From contig VXAI01000067.1 of assembly GCA_013399305.1 (NCBI GenBank), positions 868,001 through 932,000 of the forward strand: DNA of 64,000 nt, written 5' to 3'. The notes beneath the pieces were generated by a model, which saw only the letters and a program-made list of their open reading frames with translations, did no database searches and was not told where the DNA came from. Source of the stretch: Rostratula benghalensis (lineage: Eukaryota > Chordata > Aves > Charadriiformes > Rostratulidae). Position numbers and translations under genes: made by a program. This document shows, one piece after another, positions 1-11,600 of this stretch (positions within the stretch are counted from its first letter, which is position 1; each line of letters begins with the position of its first letter).

Positions 1-802
<802 letters not shown>

Positions 803-1410
803 CAGAAAACAAGCTTTTACAAACGTACTTAAGGCAACAGTGCAGTGATGTAAACCTTAAAAGAACTGGGAATGGCAAAACTACTGTCGGTTGGTGTGCC
901 CTGAAATTATTGGAGTTATGGCAGAAGTGCTTTTTTGATCAGCTGGTTTGTGTTTTGCTGCTGCATTTATCCCAAGAAAAAAACAGCTTTAATCTCCAGA
1001 AGAAAACCAAAATACCATGGGATTTATGCTGTATTGACATCTTGCCCTAAACATACAACATCCTAGTAATTTGTCAAAGGGCAATTAATGACCAGAGAGA
1101 AGATTTTTGTCATGATTTTAAATACACTGACACGTTACTGTTGGTTAAATTTAAACATGTTTTACCTGCAGAAATTCTCTCACAGAAATAACCTGCAATA
1201 ACTTGAAATGCATACCCTTTTGAACACTTCCTTTTCTCATGTATAAATTGAAATGTTTGCTGCATTTTGCAAAATGTCAGTTCTCCAAAAATGTGTCCGT
1301 ATATTTCTGTACCTGCAGTGTAGTAAAGGTTTAGAAGAAACCCCATAATTATAGTGGCATACTGTCACTTAGGTTTCAAGCAGCAAAATAAACAGTGCAG
1401 TTCAGAAATT
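803..1410 (+). other. COPS2: COPS2 3' UTR (shortest form)
   Basis: Non-coding sequence after the COPS2 stop. A canonical AATAAA lies at 1387-1392 and is followed by a GT-rich stretch after about 1410, a typical cleavage arrangement. Further AATAAA motifs, for example at 3275-3280, could support longer 3' ends. The exact end is inferred. Confidence 0.6.
1387..1392 (+). terminator. COPS2: COPS2 polyadenylation signal
   Basis: AATAAA hexamer about 585 bases after the stop, with a T/GT-rich downstream element following within about 30 bases. It is the first canonical signal after the stop codon. Confidence 0.6.
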
Positions 1411-4400
1411 GTACAGTTTGTTTCTTGATGTGCTTTCATTATACTTCATTTTTACTTTTGTTGGTTTTACTTCCTCCTCACCTCACTTCTGAAGGACAAT
1501 ATGGAGATTTTAAGTCTAAACCTTGCTATGTGTGCTGTTGATTTTTTTTCTTCTTTTCTTTTTTTCCCCTTGAAATCATTAAATGTAAATACTAAAGAGT
1601 TCAAAAGCTGACATTTAGCAGTCTTGCTAACTGTCATTTTGCAAGTTCCCAAACTATTATCAGTCCTGTCTAGTTGATGTTGGTGGATATTTGGCATTTG
1701 TCAAAAACGTGCTCAGTTTTATTTTGGTACTTCAAGAAGACAGGTTTGCCAGGTAGTACCCTGGGAACAGAAATGCAGTCTCTGCTTGTTATGTCTTTGC
1801 CTAATCTGTGGTCTTTATGGCCGAATTCAGTGTATATAAAAAGACACTGTGTATAGAGTGGGGACAAAGCACAGTGACCTCAGGAATAATGGAATCTGTT
1901 CTATCGCAAATGCTTGATTGTATTGTGGTCCCTTCAGAGCTGCTATTCAATTCCTGAAGTCCTACCACATAGTAGGCACATGCCTTTCATGGCCTAAGAT
2001 TTTGGGATCGTCATATCCATTTAAAATATAGAGCTGCAGTGTTGACCCCAGGAATTTTTCTTCCTGTAGCAGCTTGTTCAGAGCTGACAGAAAAATTCTC
2101 TTGCAGGTCTCAAAAATGTAGAAGAAATTCCACTTCTTCCATAACTGCAAGTGCTCCATTTTAAAGCTCAGGGTAGGGTGTAATGGTGCACAAAACCATG
2201 CCGCACACAGTTGTTGTTATAGCAGAAGGAAAACAGGTATGTAGAGCAATTAACTTTACCTGAAAAATAATGAAAAAGCCTAATAAATGACACATGTTCA
2301 TCACATACACAGAAGACAGCATGGTAAACTCAATGTTCTAGGTTAGGATTTAAATTGGTAACAGTTTATAATTAAATAGGATAAAATTAACTTCATCTGA
2401 AGTATAGTTCTGCCCCTTAGAAAACATTCTGCTCTGCAATTGTCAAGACAAGTGATAGTGTTTACACACTAAAACTTAATGTGTTGCATGAGCACTGTAG
2501 CACTGAATCTTGGGTGAGCATTTCACTTTCATTGATACATATTTTACCAATAGATGTTTCTAATTTATCGACTTGCTTAAAATTATATAAAATATGAATA
2601 TAAACTGAACATAGTTCTTAAGTAAAGATTTTCATTCATAAAATCTGTAGATAACAGTTACTAAAGCACATTGTTTGTATTGTATTTTCCATGTAGTGCT
2701 GTGATGTATAACATAGTTTTTACTTTGAAAATTCCACTAAGAACTGGTGATGTGAAACTGAACTTAATGATACTGGACAGTAATTGGGACCCTTGCCCAG
2801 ACACCCAGAGACTTCAATTTGGATAGCCTGTCTTGCAAGGTTCTCCTTCCCATGGGGACGGGGACAACAACAGCTATTTCAGCATGTTTCCCTTCTCTGC
2901 CATTTCCTGCTACCCTTGCTGGAACTACTCTCTTCTAAGGGAAGGAAAAAAAGAACTCTGCATAAACTTAGTATGTTTCGTTTGTTTGCTTTGTTTTTTG
3001 TTTTTTTTTTAAAAAAAGCCTTCTTGACTTTGGTGTAACTGATGTAACCTTTCCCATCCCACCTATGCCTGTTGGGGAGGCATATTTGGATTTTTCAAGA
3101 AGGAACTGGGAATATGCCAGTAAATGTTGTCCTATCCAGCTAGTCCCCTTGATTTATCTTTTTCACGTCAAGGACTAATTGTAGTAGGTCTAGTCCAACT
3201 AGTGAAAGACCATTCGTTTGAAGAGTGAGGTCTAGCAATGTGGTTTTAGAACAAAAAAGTGTCAGTCTACCTCTAATAAATTGTGAGTTTTGGCATACAT
3301 TAGTTCTTACTCATTCATACAATGCCTTAGCATCTGTGCTCTAGGCACATAATGAACATTTATATAATCCCGAAGGGATTCTGTCCCTCTTCTGAGTTCT
3401 CATAATTCTTAACCTGGCAGGTGAGAACTGCTTGGGGGAAGATCTGAGGAGTTGTATTGTCACACAACTGCAGCAGAAATTGCTAACAGTTGTGATAGCC
3501 CACGTAGTCCCTGGTGGATTTGGCTCTGGCATCATTTTTACTTCCTCAGGAAGAGCGAACAAGCAGTTGAAAGAAGAGAGTGAATTAATTTTTAATTTTT
3601 TTGTCTAATTTATTTGTCAAATACTGCGCTGCAGTTTATTCAAGAAGTGCTAAGCAGCCTCACTGCGTTCTCCAGTCTCAGTTCCTGTCATTGAATTTCT
3701 GCAATTGTCATTAGTTGTAGAGCCACACTTTTCACAACTTTATGGATTGTTTTATACACCTTTTGTTGCTGTTGGTACAAGACAAACTTAGCTAGTACCA
3801 GTAACACTGTTAGCAAAAGAATATCTTAATGGCTGTTGTAATCTTAGGAAAGACTACAATAATGATTAAGATTTGTGTATATAAACCCCTCTTTTAAGTT
3901 GCTGGCAGTTTATGCATTAAAACCGAAATCTGAGAGGATAGGGGTGCTCTGTCTACAAGCATTTTAGTATTTTTATTATTATTTATCAAACATGCTTTGG
4001 CAGAATGCTTTGTTCTCTGATCTCAAAGTCCTTCTCTAATGGATGGTATCAGAAGCCACAATGTAGTGACTATTTTCTTTTCATTTTAGAAATATATTGG
4101 GAAAAAAAAACAACAAAAAACAGGAAAAGGCAAGGCAGCTGAAATGCACCTGGCAGAATAATACAATTAAGGTATTTGAATTGTAACACTGTGATTTTTG
4201 TAATTACTCAGAAGTTGTCAGCTGTAAAACATTATGTCTGTATTTTAAGACTGTATTATCACATGTACCTTTTTTTTTGAGAGAGAGTGGGCGAGATGGT
4301 GAATTCATTTACTTGAGCAGGAACTGTATGTATGGATCAAGAGTAAAATGACATCACTCTGGGCAGTACCCCTTGCTTTCTCAAAAATCTAGCAGTTATT

Positions 4401-5719
4401 TGAACTAAATTTCTGTACAGAAATATCAATGCTGACTTTAAAAGTAAAAGTTTAGCTGTTACTTTATTGTTTTCAGAATGCTAAAAAAATGTGTTAGAAT
4501 CAGATTAGAGAACAAGAAAAGTACTGTATTACAGCAAATCATAGTTAAGTGTTAATTAAGATACTGACAGAAAGTATTATCATCTCCTTAAATGGTTATA
4601 AATATGTGGAAAGGTAGATTGCATACTGCATCTGCATTATAATAATTGCATATTTAGCACTAAATTTTAGATGTAATAACTGTAAGCATTACAGCAAGAG
4701 TAAAGGCTAATCCCTTCCTGGCTGCCTTACAAAGAGTTGCAAGGCAGGCTGTGTGCAGCTGCTCTCAGTGGGAGTGCTGGTTTCCCTGGCTGCTGCCAGG
4801 TAGGAATCGCGTGTTGCTATCGGAATCGTGATTCTCAGATTGGAGGACAAGTTCCCAGCTCACTTTCCCACTTCGGTTGCAGTACATTCCCTGTTGGGTC
4901 TGCTCTCAGCTGCCTGTGCAGGATGCTGCATGTCCTATCTCCCCACATCAGATACAAATGGTAATTTGCCAAGATACACTTTGCTTTCTCTACTTGTCTT
5001 TTTTCTAGAATCATGTTGAAGAGTTTAGTCCCAGTCCAGAAAAACTGTCATGTTGGAGTTAGCTTCATTCCTGCTGCTGTGCTGCTGCCGTGGAGCTCAG
5101 TCTCAGCCTGCTCAGACCTTGGAGATGGAGGAGGGTGTTACTGAGCAACCCTTAGTTCATATTTCCACGCCAGCTTATGTGTGTGTTCAGCACTCAGTAT
5201 AAGAAGCTGCCTTGGTTTCAGTGAGATGTGCTTAATTATATCCCTACATGTTTTGTTGGACTCTTTACCCACTAGATGTAAATACAGCCTATGCAAGGAG
5301 AGAGTGTGAGTAGCCACGCATGTGCTTTTAGATTTGCTTATAATCCTATGATTTTAACACAGTAGTTACCAAGTGCCTTTCCATACTGCTGAGATATTTT
5401 GGGTTAGACTCCAGGGTTTTTTTTTGTGTCGACCTAGATTTCCTTCTTCATTTGGTTTGTGTCCTCCATTGTATTCAGGAAGGATATCACCACCGCTATC
5501 CAGCAGATGTAGCAATAAACCACACAACTTATTAGCAAAATTGCAGTCAGCACCCACTAAGTTCAAACATCATTTTGCTTCCAAGCCATTCACTTATTTA
5601 CTCCATGTTACAATAAAAAAGTAGCAATAAATATTTACAAACTGCCAGATTTGAGATCTGCACCCTTAGGACTGAATATTCAAAACCAGATATGGCAATT
5701 ACCACTGTGTTTAAATTGA

Positions 5720-5908
5720 AGAGGTCTGGGGTTTTTTAAAAGAAATTTTGGCTTCCTTAAGAACTGTAACACTGTTGAGTTCTCTTGCAAAACACTGGAT
5801 CAAGATGAGGATGATGTAACCAAATACCCTGGCACAGCGGTGGTAGCTGTGGATAGAGGATCTGACATAACTGGTTCCGAGCGCTTTGGTATGCCTTTCT
5901 TTTTATAA
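5720..5908 (+). other. Unassigned coding-like open frame, possible exon
   Basis: A 62-codon open frame between a TGA at 5717-5719 and a TAA at 5906-5908, with no useful ATG start. Its core (about 5762-5888) is richer in GC than its surroundings and reads as a plausible soluble protein segment, including DQDEDDVTKYPGTAVVAVD and DITGSERFG. A possible acceptor AG precedes 5762 (CCTTAAG), and a good donor, G|GTATGC, falls at about 5888. The opposite strand is also open across the core, which weakens the case. I do not recognise the protein. It could be an exon of an unannotated transcript, a fossil gene fragment or chance. Confidence 0.3.
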
Positions 5909-7635
5909 CACAGAGTTAAATTTTATGGGAGACTCGAGTTCTTTTCACCCAAGTGGCCACTCAGGTCACCCAGCATGACTTTCTGTATTATGTATATTGT
6001 ATAGATTTATGTAGATCTGATGCGTATTTAATCACTGCCCAGTTTAGATCTTAGAACTTTTTGTTATTGTTGTTTAAGTATGCATAACAGCCCTTTCAAG
6101 TGTGACCTTTCTGTTGGTATGTATCTTGGGAACAAAAGAAGGATTTCATAATGAACAGCTTTGCCATAATGAGTCATTATTTTTTAAAAATACAGCATCT
6201 ATCTTAAGCAAATGTCATAATATATATTCTGTGGTCAGCACCAATTTGGACAAATTAAGCTGCATTCCACACTAAAATGCTGGTGTGCTAATACAAGAAG
6301 ACAATTGTTCTAGTTGTTTCAGTGGGATTTTTTCACTGTTTTCTGCCCAGTCAGGCAACTTCTCCCACATTACTTGGGAGATGAAAAGTGACTAGGTTTT
6401 AAATAAGTGAACCTAATTTTGCACAAATAAGTTTAACACATTCAATTATGAGGAAGAAAATACATTTCACTCAGTAGAGGTTTGTTGTTTGATTTACAGA
6501 GATTAAGTTTAGGTGGCTTATTTTATGTTTCATAATTATTTATCTGTAGATTTACATCTCATATTTAAGTTCATCAATGACTGATGAAATGCTGTTCCAT
6601 TGCATCAGCTGAAAGTTCTTGATATAACCAGCTTAATCCCCAGTTTTACTTTCATGACTTCTTGTGTTGAAATAACCAATGTCATTGTGTAAAAGCCCCT
6701 GGGAATGTAACATCATAACCTCAAATTAATCTGTTACCACCTTGAAACAGCTTCCTAGGGTTATGAACACTTGTGTTAGTTCTGCTGACCATTTAATCTC
6801 GAAAAAAGTGCTGGGATACTGACGTGCATCTAAAGCATGCGACTGCTGCAGTTAAGGTGAGGATTCTGTATTAATCACGGTGCTGCAGCAGCCCTCGTTC
6901 TCTTTATTTGTAGTAAAACACTATCCTTACTGAGTTAATAGAAATCCTATAGTTAAATTTAATTGGGATTACAGCTTCAACCTCTCCTGTATGATCCATA
7001 GGACCTATGATTTTTTTGGCTGCAAACCTGTGAAAATGTAAATCACAGAACGTAAGTAATGTTGCAGATATCTCGGCAAAAGTTACACTTGGATGGCGAT
7101 CCTACTGATGGGGATGGAATAGCACAGAAGGCAGTGACAGCCTGCACAAGTCCCCTGTTTGTGTCATCTGCTTGCAAGATGAGATCTTACTGTGCAATGT
7201 AATAGCCATCTTCATAATACCATATGTTGCGTATGAAGTTTTAATGCTGAAGAGCAACTCTTAAGAAAATACAAAGGGATTACAGGGATTAATCTAAGAA
7301 ATAAAAATTTTATAAATTAGAACAAATTGTTACATAGCACAATGAACATAAATCTGGAAAGATTAATTATAAAATCAAGGTTAAATCTAGGAAGCTCCAG
7401 CGAGATAGCTCTGTAGAAACATTTTTGGTAGTTTTATCTCTCAAATTCAGATATAGGCTCACTTTTTCCTTAACTCAGCTATTTATTCTTCATGCAAGAA
7501 CCTCTTATCTAGCACCTGCTTCTTGTATTAATACATTTTGCAAATGTATTTTACCTGGAAGTGCTCAAGAATCTACTCCAGAATATCCTTTACATTTTTC
7601 TTTTACAAAGGTTTTAATGTAGTTCCACTATTCCA

Positions 7636-7651
7636 CCCCCCCACCCCCCCC
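7636..7651 (-). repeat. C7-A-C8 homopolymer run (G-rich on minus strand)
   Basis: Seven and eight consecutive C bases separated by one A, giving long G runs on the minus strand about 1 kb upstream of the SECISBP2L start codon. It is one G tract short of an obvious four-tract quadruplex, though long runs can fold in other registers. Confidence 0.7.
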
Positions 7652-8580
7652 GATGATTTAGGAATGTTGGTAAAACATTATCAACCAAGTTTTAAATAAA
7701 TCATGCTTGATTTCCTTTAAACCCAAGGCAACAGACATACTAGCTTAATGAAAAGCAGGCACATTACATATTGTACACATGTACAGGAGCATATGTTGTT
7801 AGGCAGCACTGCCTCATACACTGGTTTTGTATCCTTCCCAGTTTCATGGACTTTGCTGGCGTTACTCACAAATATTACACGACTTAAAACCAGGGAGGGC
7901 AGCAAAAGAGATGTATCACCAGCTATGCCAAACCCCCCAATTGAAGCTCTTCCCTGCTGTATGGGTATGGACTCGGTCACCAGCCACACTCACCAATGGC
8001 CTTGGGTTGCCAGCGCTGGGCCAGGCGCATGATGGGCTCTTGCCTGCTGCACAGCCCAGCCTGGGAGACGTTTTTAGACCTCTGACTTTAAATAAATCGC
8101 TACATTTTTTTATTATTTTTTTCTTCCATGTTCCAGATAATTTCAAGGACACTGAGCCTCCCCTGACACTCTCTGAAGAGACAGGGCCTTGCAGTGCACC
8201 TGCCACCCTCACACGGGCGCGAAGGCCTCGGACGGCGGCAATACCACTGCCCCGCGCCCCGTTTCTTTTTGACCGTTTCTTTAATGTTTAACTCAGAACC
8301 CCTGTCGTTTTCGGGTGTCCAGAACACGGACGGTGGGAAGGGAGGTGACCGGGATGGTGGTGGGGTGGGGGAACGAAAGACCCATTCGGCGCGGCTTGGG
8401 CCCGCCCGGCTCCCGTCCCAGATGATCCCGCCCCGCCGCCCTCGCCCTGCCGTCTCTCCTCCCCTCCGCTCCCCGCCCCCGGCCGTGGCGTAGCCGGGTT
8501 CGGTTTCCGTGATAGCTGTGAGCGGGTCCAGCACCGCTCCGGGTGTGTGCGGGAGCCCGAGGAGGGGGGAAGCGAGCGCC

Positions 8581-8619
8581 ATGGCGGAGGCGGCTCGGAC
8601 TCTCCGCCATCCTTATTAG
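8581..8619 (+). CDS. Upstream ORF in SECISBP2L leader (12 codons)
   Basis: ATG at 8581 in a near-optimal context (GCGCCATGG), followed by 11 further codons (MAEAARTLRHPY) and TAG at 8617-8619. The stop lies 26 bases before the main ATG at 8646, whose own context (GAGCCATGG) is weaker at position -3 only in nucleotide preference; both have a purine or C-rich surround and G at +4. If the transcript starts upstream of 8581, most scanning ribosomes would meet this uORF first, so SECISBP2L translation would rely on leaky scanning or reinitiation. The ATG also sits in a YY1-like ATGGCGG, so its conservation could have a transcriptional cause. Confidence 0.5.
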   Translation: MAEAARTLRHPY

Positions 8620-8645
8620 AGCCGCCGCCCAGCCCAGCTAGAGCC

Positions 8646-8663
8646 ATGGACAAAGCCGACAAG
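8646..8663 (+). CDS. SECISBP2L: SECISBP2L exon 1 (start codon, MDKADK)
   Basis: Only 18 coding bases: ATG at 8646 (GAGCCATGG) to AAG, then the donor GTGCGG. It ends on a codon boundary and joins exon 2 directly (NVKLSAEVEPF), mirroring the short human first coding exon. Confidence 0.85.
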
Positions 8664-11600
8664 GTGCGGAGGGGCGGGCTCGGTGCTGAGGAGACTGTAA
8701 ACAGCTGCGGCGGGAGGGGGGCAGCGACGCCATGGCGCCGTGGTGAGGGGAGGGGGCGAGCGGCTGGGCCGGGGGAGGAGAGGGGTAGGGCTGGGGCGGC
8801 GGCCCGGCTCTGTCAGGCCCGGCCCGGCTCTGTCAGGCCCGGCCCGTCAGGCAGCGGCGGAGCGGAGGGGCAGGGCGCGGCCCGGGGCCTGCGGAGGCCG
8901 GCGGTGGCTGGGCTGGGGGGAACGATAGGGACTGGGCGTGAGGGGGGGGGTCTGCCATACCTCCCCACTGAAGAAGGGCCCTCAGGAGGCTTCAGACGGG
9001 GCGTTTTCAAGACTGGGAGCGGGAGCGGCGGTGTGTTTTGCTGGGCCGGTGACGGTCGGGGTGGGAGGCGTCGGGCCCGGCCCGGCCCCGGCAGAGCCAG
9101 GGCTCAGTCTGTCGGGGTGAAACCCTGAGTGTCTCCCCGCGGTGCTGGCGAAGGCACGGGAAGCTCCAGTTTGGCCTTCTCCCTCTTGTTCCTTCAGGCT
9201 TTGTTTTAAGCTTAGGGAAAAAATTCAGTTAGTGACATTTACTTTAAACCTGCTTTGTCTCTAGAAGAGGCTTCTTTTACGGGCTTCTTGAGAACTTTAC
9301 AGTGTGAGAGACCTGTCACCCTTGTTAAAGTACTGTAAATACAGGGTCGAGATGGAAGTTTTCAGTGTTAGGACATAGCTGAGGGTCTCAGCTGGTTAGC
9401 TGAGTGGTGAAGAGCTGGGTAGAGCTCACTCATTCTACAAGTCGTTTTTTTCTTTTTTTCTTCAATATTTAACTTGGCTTTGTCAGTGTAATCAGTTTCC
9501 ATTACTCTTAAGAGCCTTTCAAACTGTTAGGTACAGAGAAGCTTAAGCAGGGACTTAAAGGGTTCATATAATTTGTTACATATATGCAATGACATGTTTC
9601 ATCATCAGGAGGTAGATGTAAACTATATATCTGAAATGAATGTTACCATCCATAACAACCTGGCCTTACTTTTAAACATCTATTTCAGCAGAATAGAATG
9701 TGTTGAAAATTCATGAGTTATTGCCCTTTTTTTTTTTTTTTTTTTCCTTTTTTTTTTTTTTTTTGGTAGTTTTTAGCTTTTTGCCAGGAATTCTGACAGT
9801 AGGGTTAATCAATAAAATAACAGGACCTCCTATAGCAAAGTAGATACTGAGTAATTATGCACTCTAGAAAGATATGTTGCATTTCGTTTTGTACGTGTGT
9901 CTAAGGAAGTTAGTGAACAGTGCATGTTATTACAGAATGGCCCCCGCTGTTTTTCCTACTAGGCTTTCTGGTGTGATAATGATTTCAAATTTGCTTTTTT
10001 TCAAGTTTTCTTATTTACCTTCATGTAAAAAAACTGGTCTTGTTCTGTAAAGTTTACATCAGACTTACTTTAAAGTCTTGAGGTTTGGTGTGTTGTTCTT
10101 TTTTCCAATCGTTCGTTCATTTGTAATTAAGTACTCCAGTACACTTGTGAAATATTTATTCCTTGTTGCCTTAGCTCCTCATTACATGAGGTTCATACAC
10201 ACATGCCCCTATAAAACCATTTTCTTTTAATTTGTTGGAAATGGCTCATAAAAGCTGAGAATTGTTGTTATTTACGGTGGAAAGTGTTGGCTCTGTCTGT
10301 GTGATTATCTTAACTAAGTGCAGTATTTCAACTTGGAGGTGCTGTTTGAAGCAGGAACCATGTTCTTGTTTATTCTGTTTGCAGTATATCTAGTCCTGTT
10401 GGTTCGTTAGCCACTTCTAGGCAGACAAATAATTAATACCCAATGAGTTTCTAAAATGATTCAACTATCTTGTTGCTTTTGTCTTCTCATTATACTTTAG
10501 CATCTTGATTAGGGGATCCCCAAATGCTTTGGGTTTGAACCTTTTGTGCCCTAAGAACTGAATGTAATCTGCTTTACCAGTGTGAGCGTTTGGTAAGGTT
10601 GCATTAGGTTTGAGTGCTTGTCCCTCTTTGATTTGAGCTGCTCTCTGCAGCTGTATTGCATGGCATCTGATAAAATACATCTGCATTCTTGAATTTAACA
10701 GTACTTAACCTCCTCTCCCCTGTCCCTCAGAATGCCCTCAGCCACAGTATGGTAACTGTACATACCGTCAGGAATAACTACTGTGGAATTAGCATATGAA
10801 GTAGAAATACTGTGCTATGTTAAAGTATCGTACTCGTTGATTGTCCTTCAGGTATCTGTTACCTAAATTCTGGTGTGACTTGGCTTGTTATAACATGCTC
10901 AGTGATATTTTGGCAACTGACATAGAAGAAAATGTAATAAATCTGTTTAAAAACAGTTATTTTATGATAGGATGCATTGTGATTTTTGTAGTGAGTGTGG
11001 AGGTTTACTTATGTCTATGCCAGAACTAAAGCTGTTCCCATTAAAAAAGTATATGGGCTTCAGCAGCGAAGTGTAGGTTATACAAGAGAAAACTCAGCAT
11101 GTGACCTCTGGCGCTCTCTGGAGGCTAATCTAAACTAAAGAGAAACAATTTCTCCCCTTAAAGGTACTCCTGTGCTTTGATTTTTCTCAACGTTATACCC
11201 TTGTCTTGCCCTGTAATTAAGAGATTTGGTTCTATTAGTGCAGTTAAGAAATCAAGTGAAGTTACAAAATCAGTGACCTGTGTTTTGTATTAGTATTGCT
11301 TAAAGACAGCCTGTTCTGCTTGTCCCTACTATTCTGGACCATTCAACAGTTGGCTTGGTAATGTGCTTGCAATAGAAGTAGCTCTAGATCAATGTTTTGT
11401 GCTATATATCCTATACAGATTCTTTCAGTGTTTCTTAGCCATGGTAGAATTTTCAGCTGAGGCAAACTGGAAAAGGTCAATGTGTACCCTACTTTCTCTT
11501 GAACCTCGAAAGTGTGGAAGAGCATGGGTTTCGTGAGAGTTTTTTGTATTTCCTTTTTATAGAATGCTCTGCGGTGAATTTAAATGTTATTGTTGCAATA

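Larger units (their letters stand above)
1411..8100. other. COPS2-SECISBP2L intergenic region
   Basis: Mostly AT-rich DNA without recognisable genes or intact repeats. Exceptions are the coding-like frame at 5720-5908 and a C7-A-C8 run at 7636-7651. The other open frames are short, lack splice context and look like chance. Parts may be extended COPS2 3' UTR. Confidence 0.6.
8180..9130. promoter_or_regulatory. SECISBP2L: CpG island promoter of SECISBP2L
   Basis: A sharp rise in GC and CpG content against AT-rich flanks, surrounding the first coding exon. There is no TATA box near the likely start. GC boxes (CCCCGCCCCC at 8471-8480 and related sites near 8424-8434) suggest Sp/KLF-driven, dispersed initiation. 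ATGGCGG at 8581-8587 and CCGCCAT at 8604-8610 resemble YY1 sites typical of housekeeping 5' UTRs. Boundaries were judged by eye. Confidence 0.8.

Noticed and set aside
8100..8662. Long overlapping minus-strand and plus-strand open frames in the SECISBP2L CpG island
   Set aside because: GC-rich islands have few stop codons, and the translations are Arg/Pro/Gly-rich without domain or splice support.
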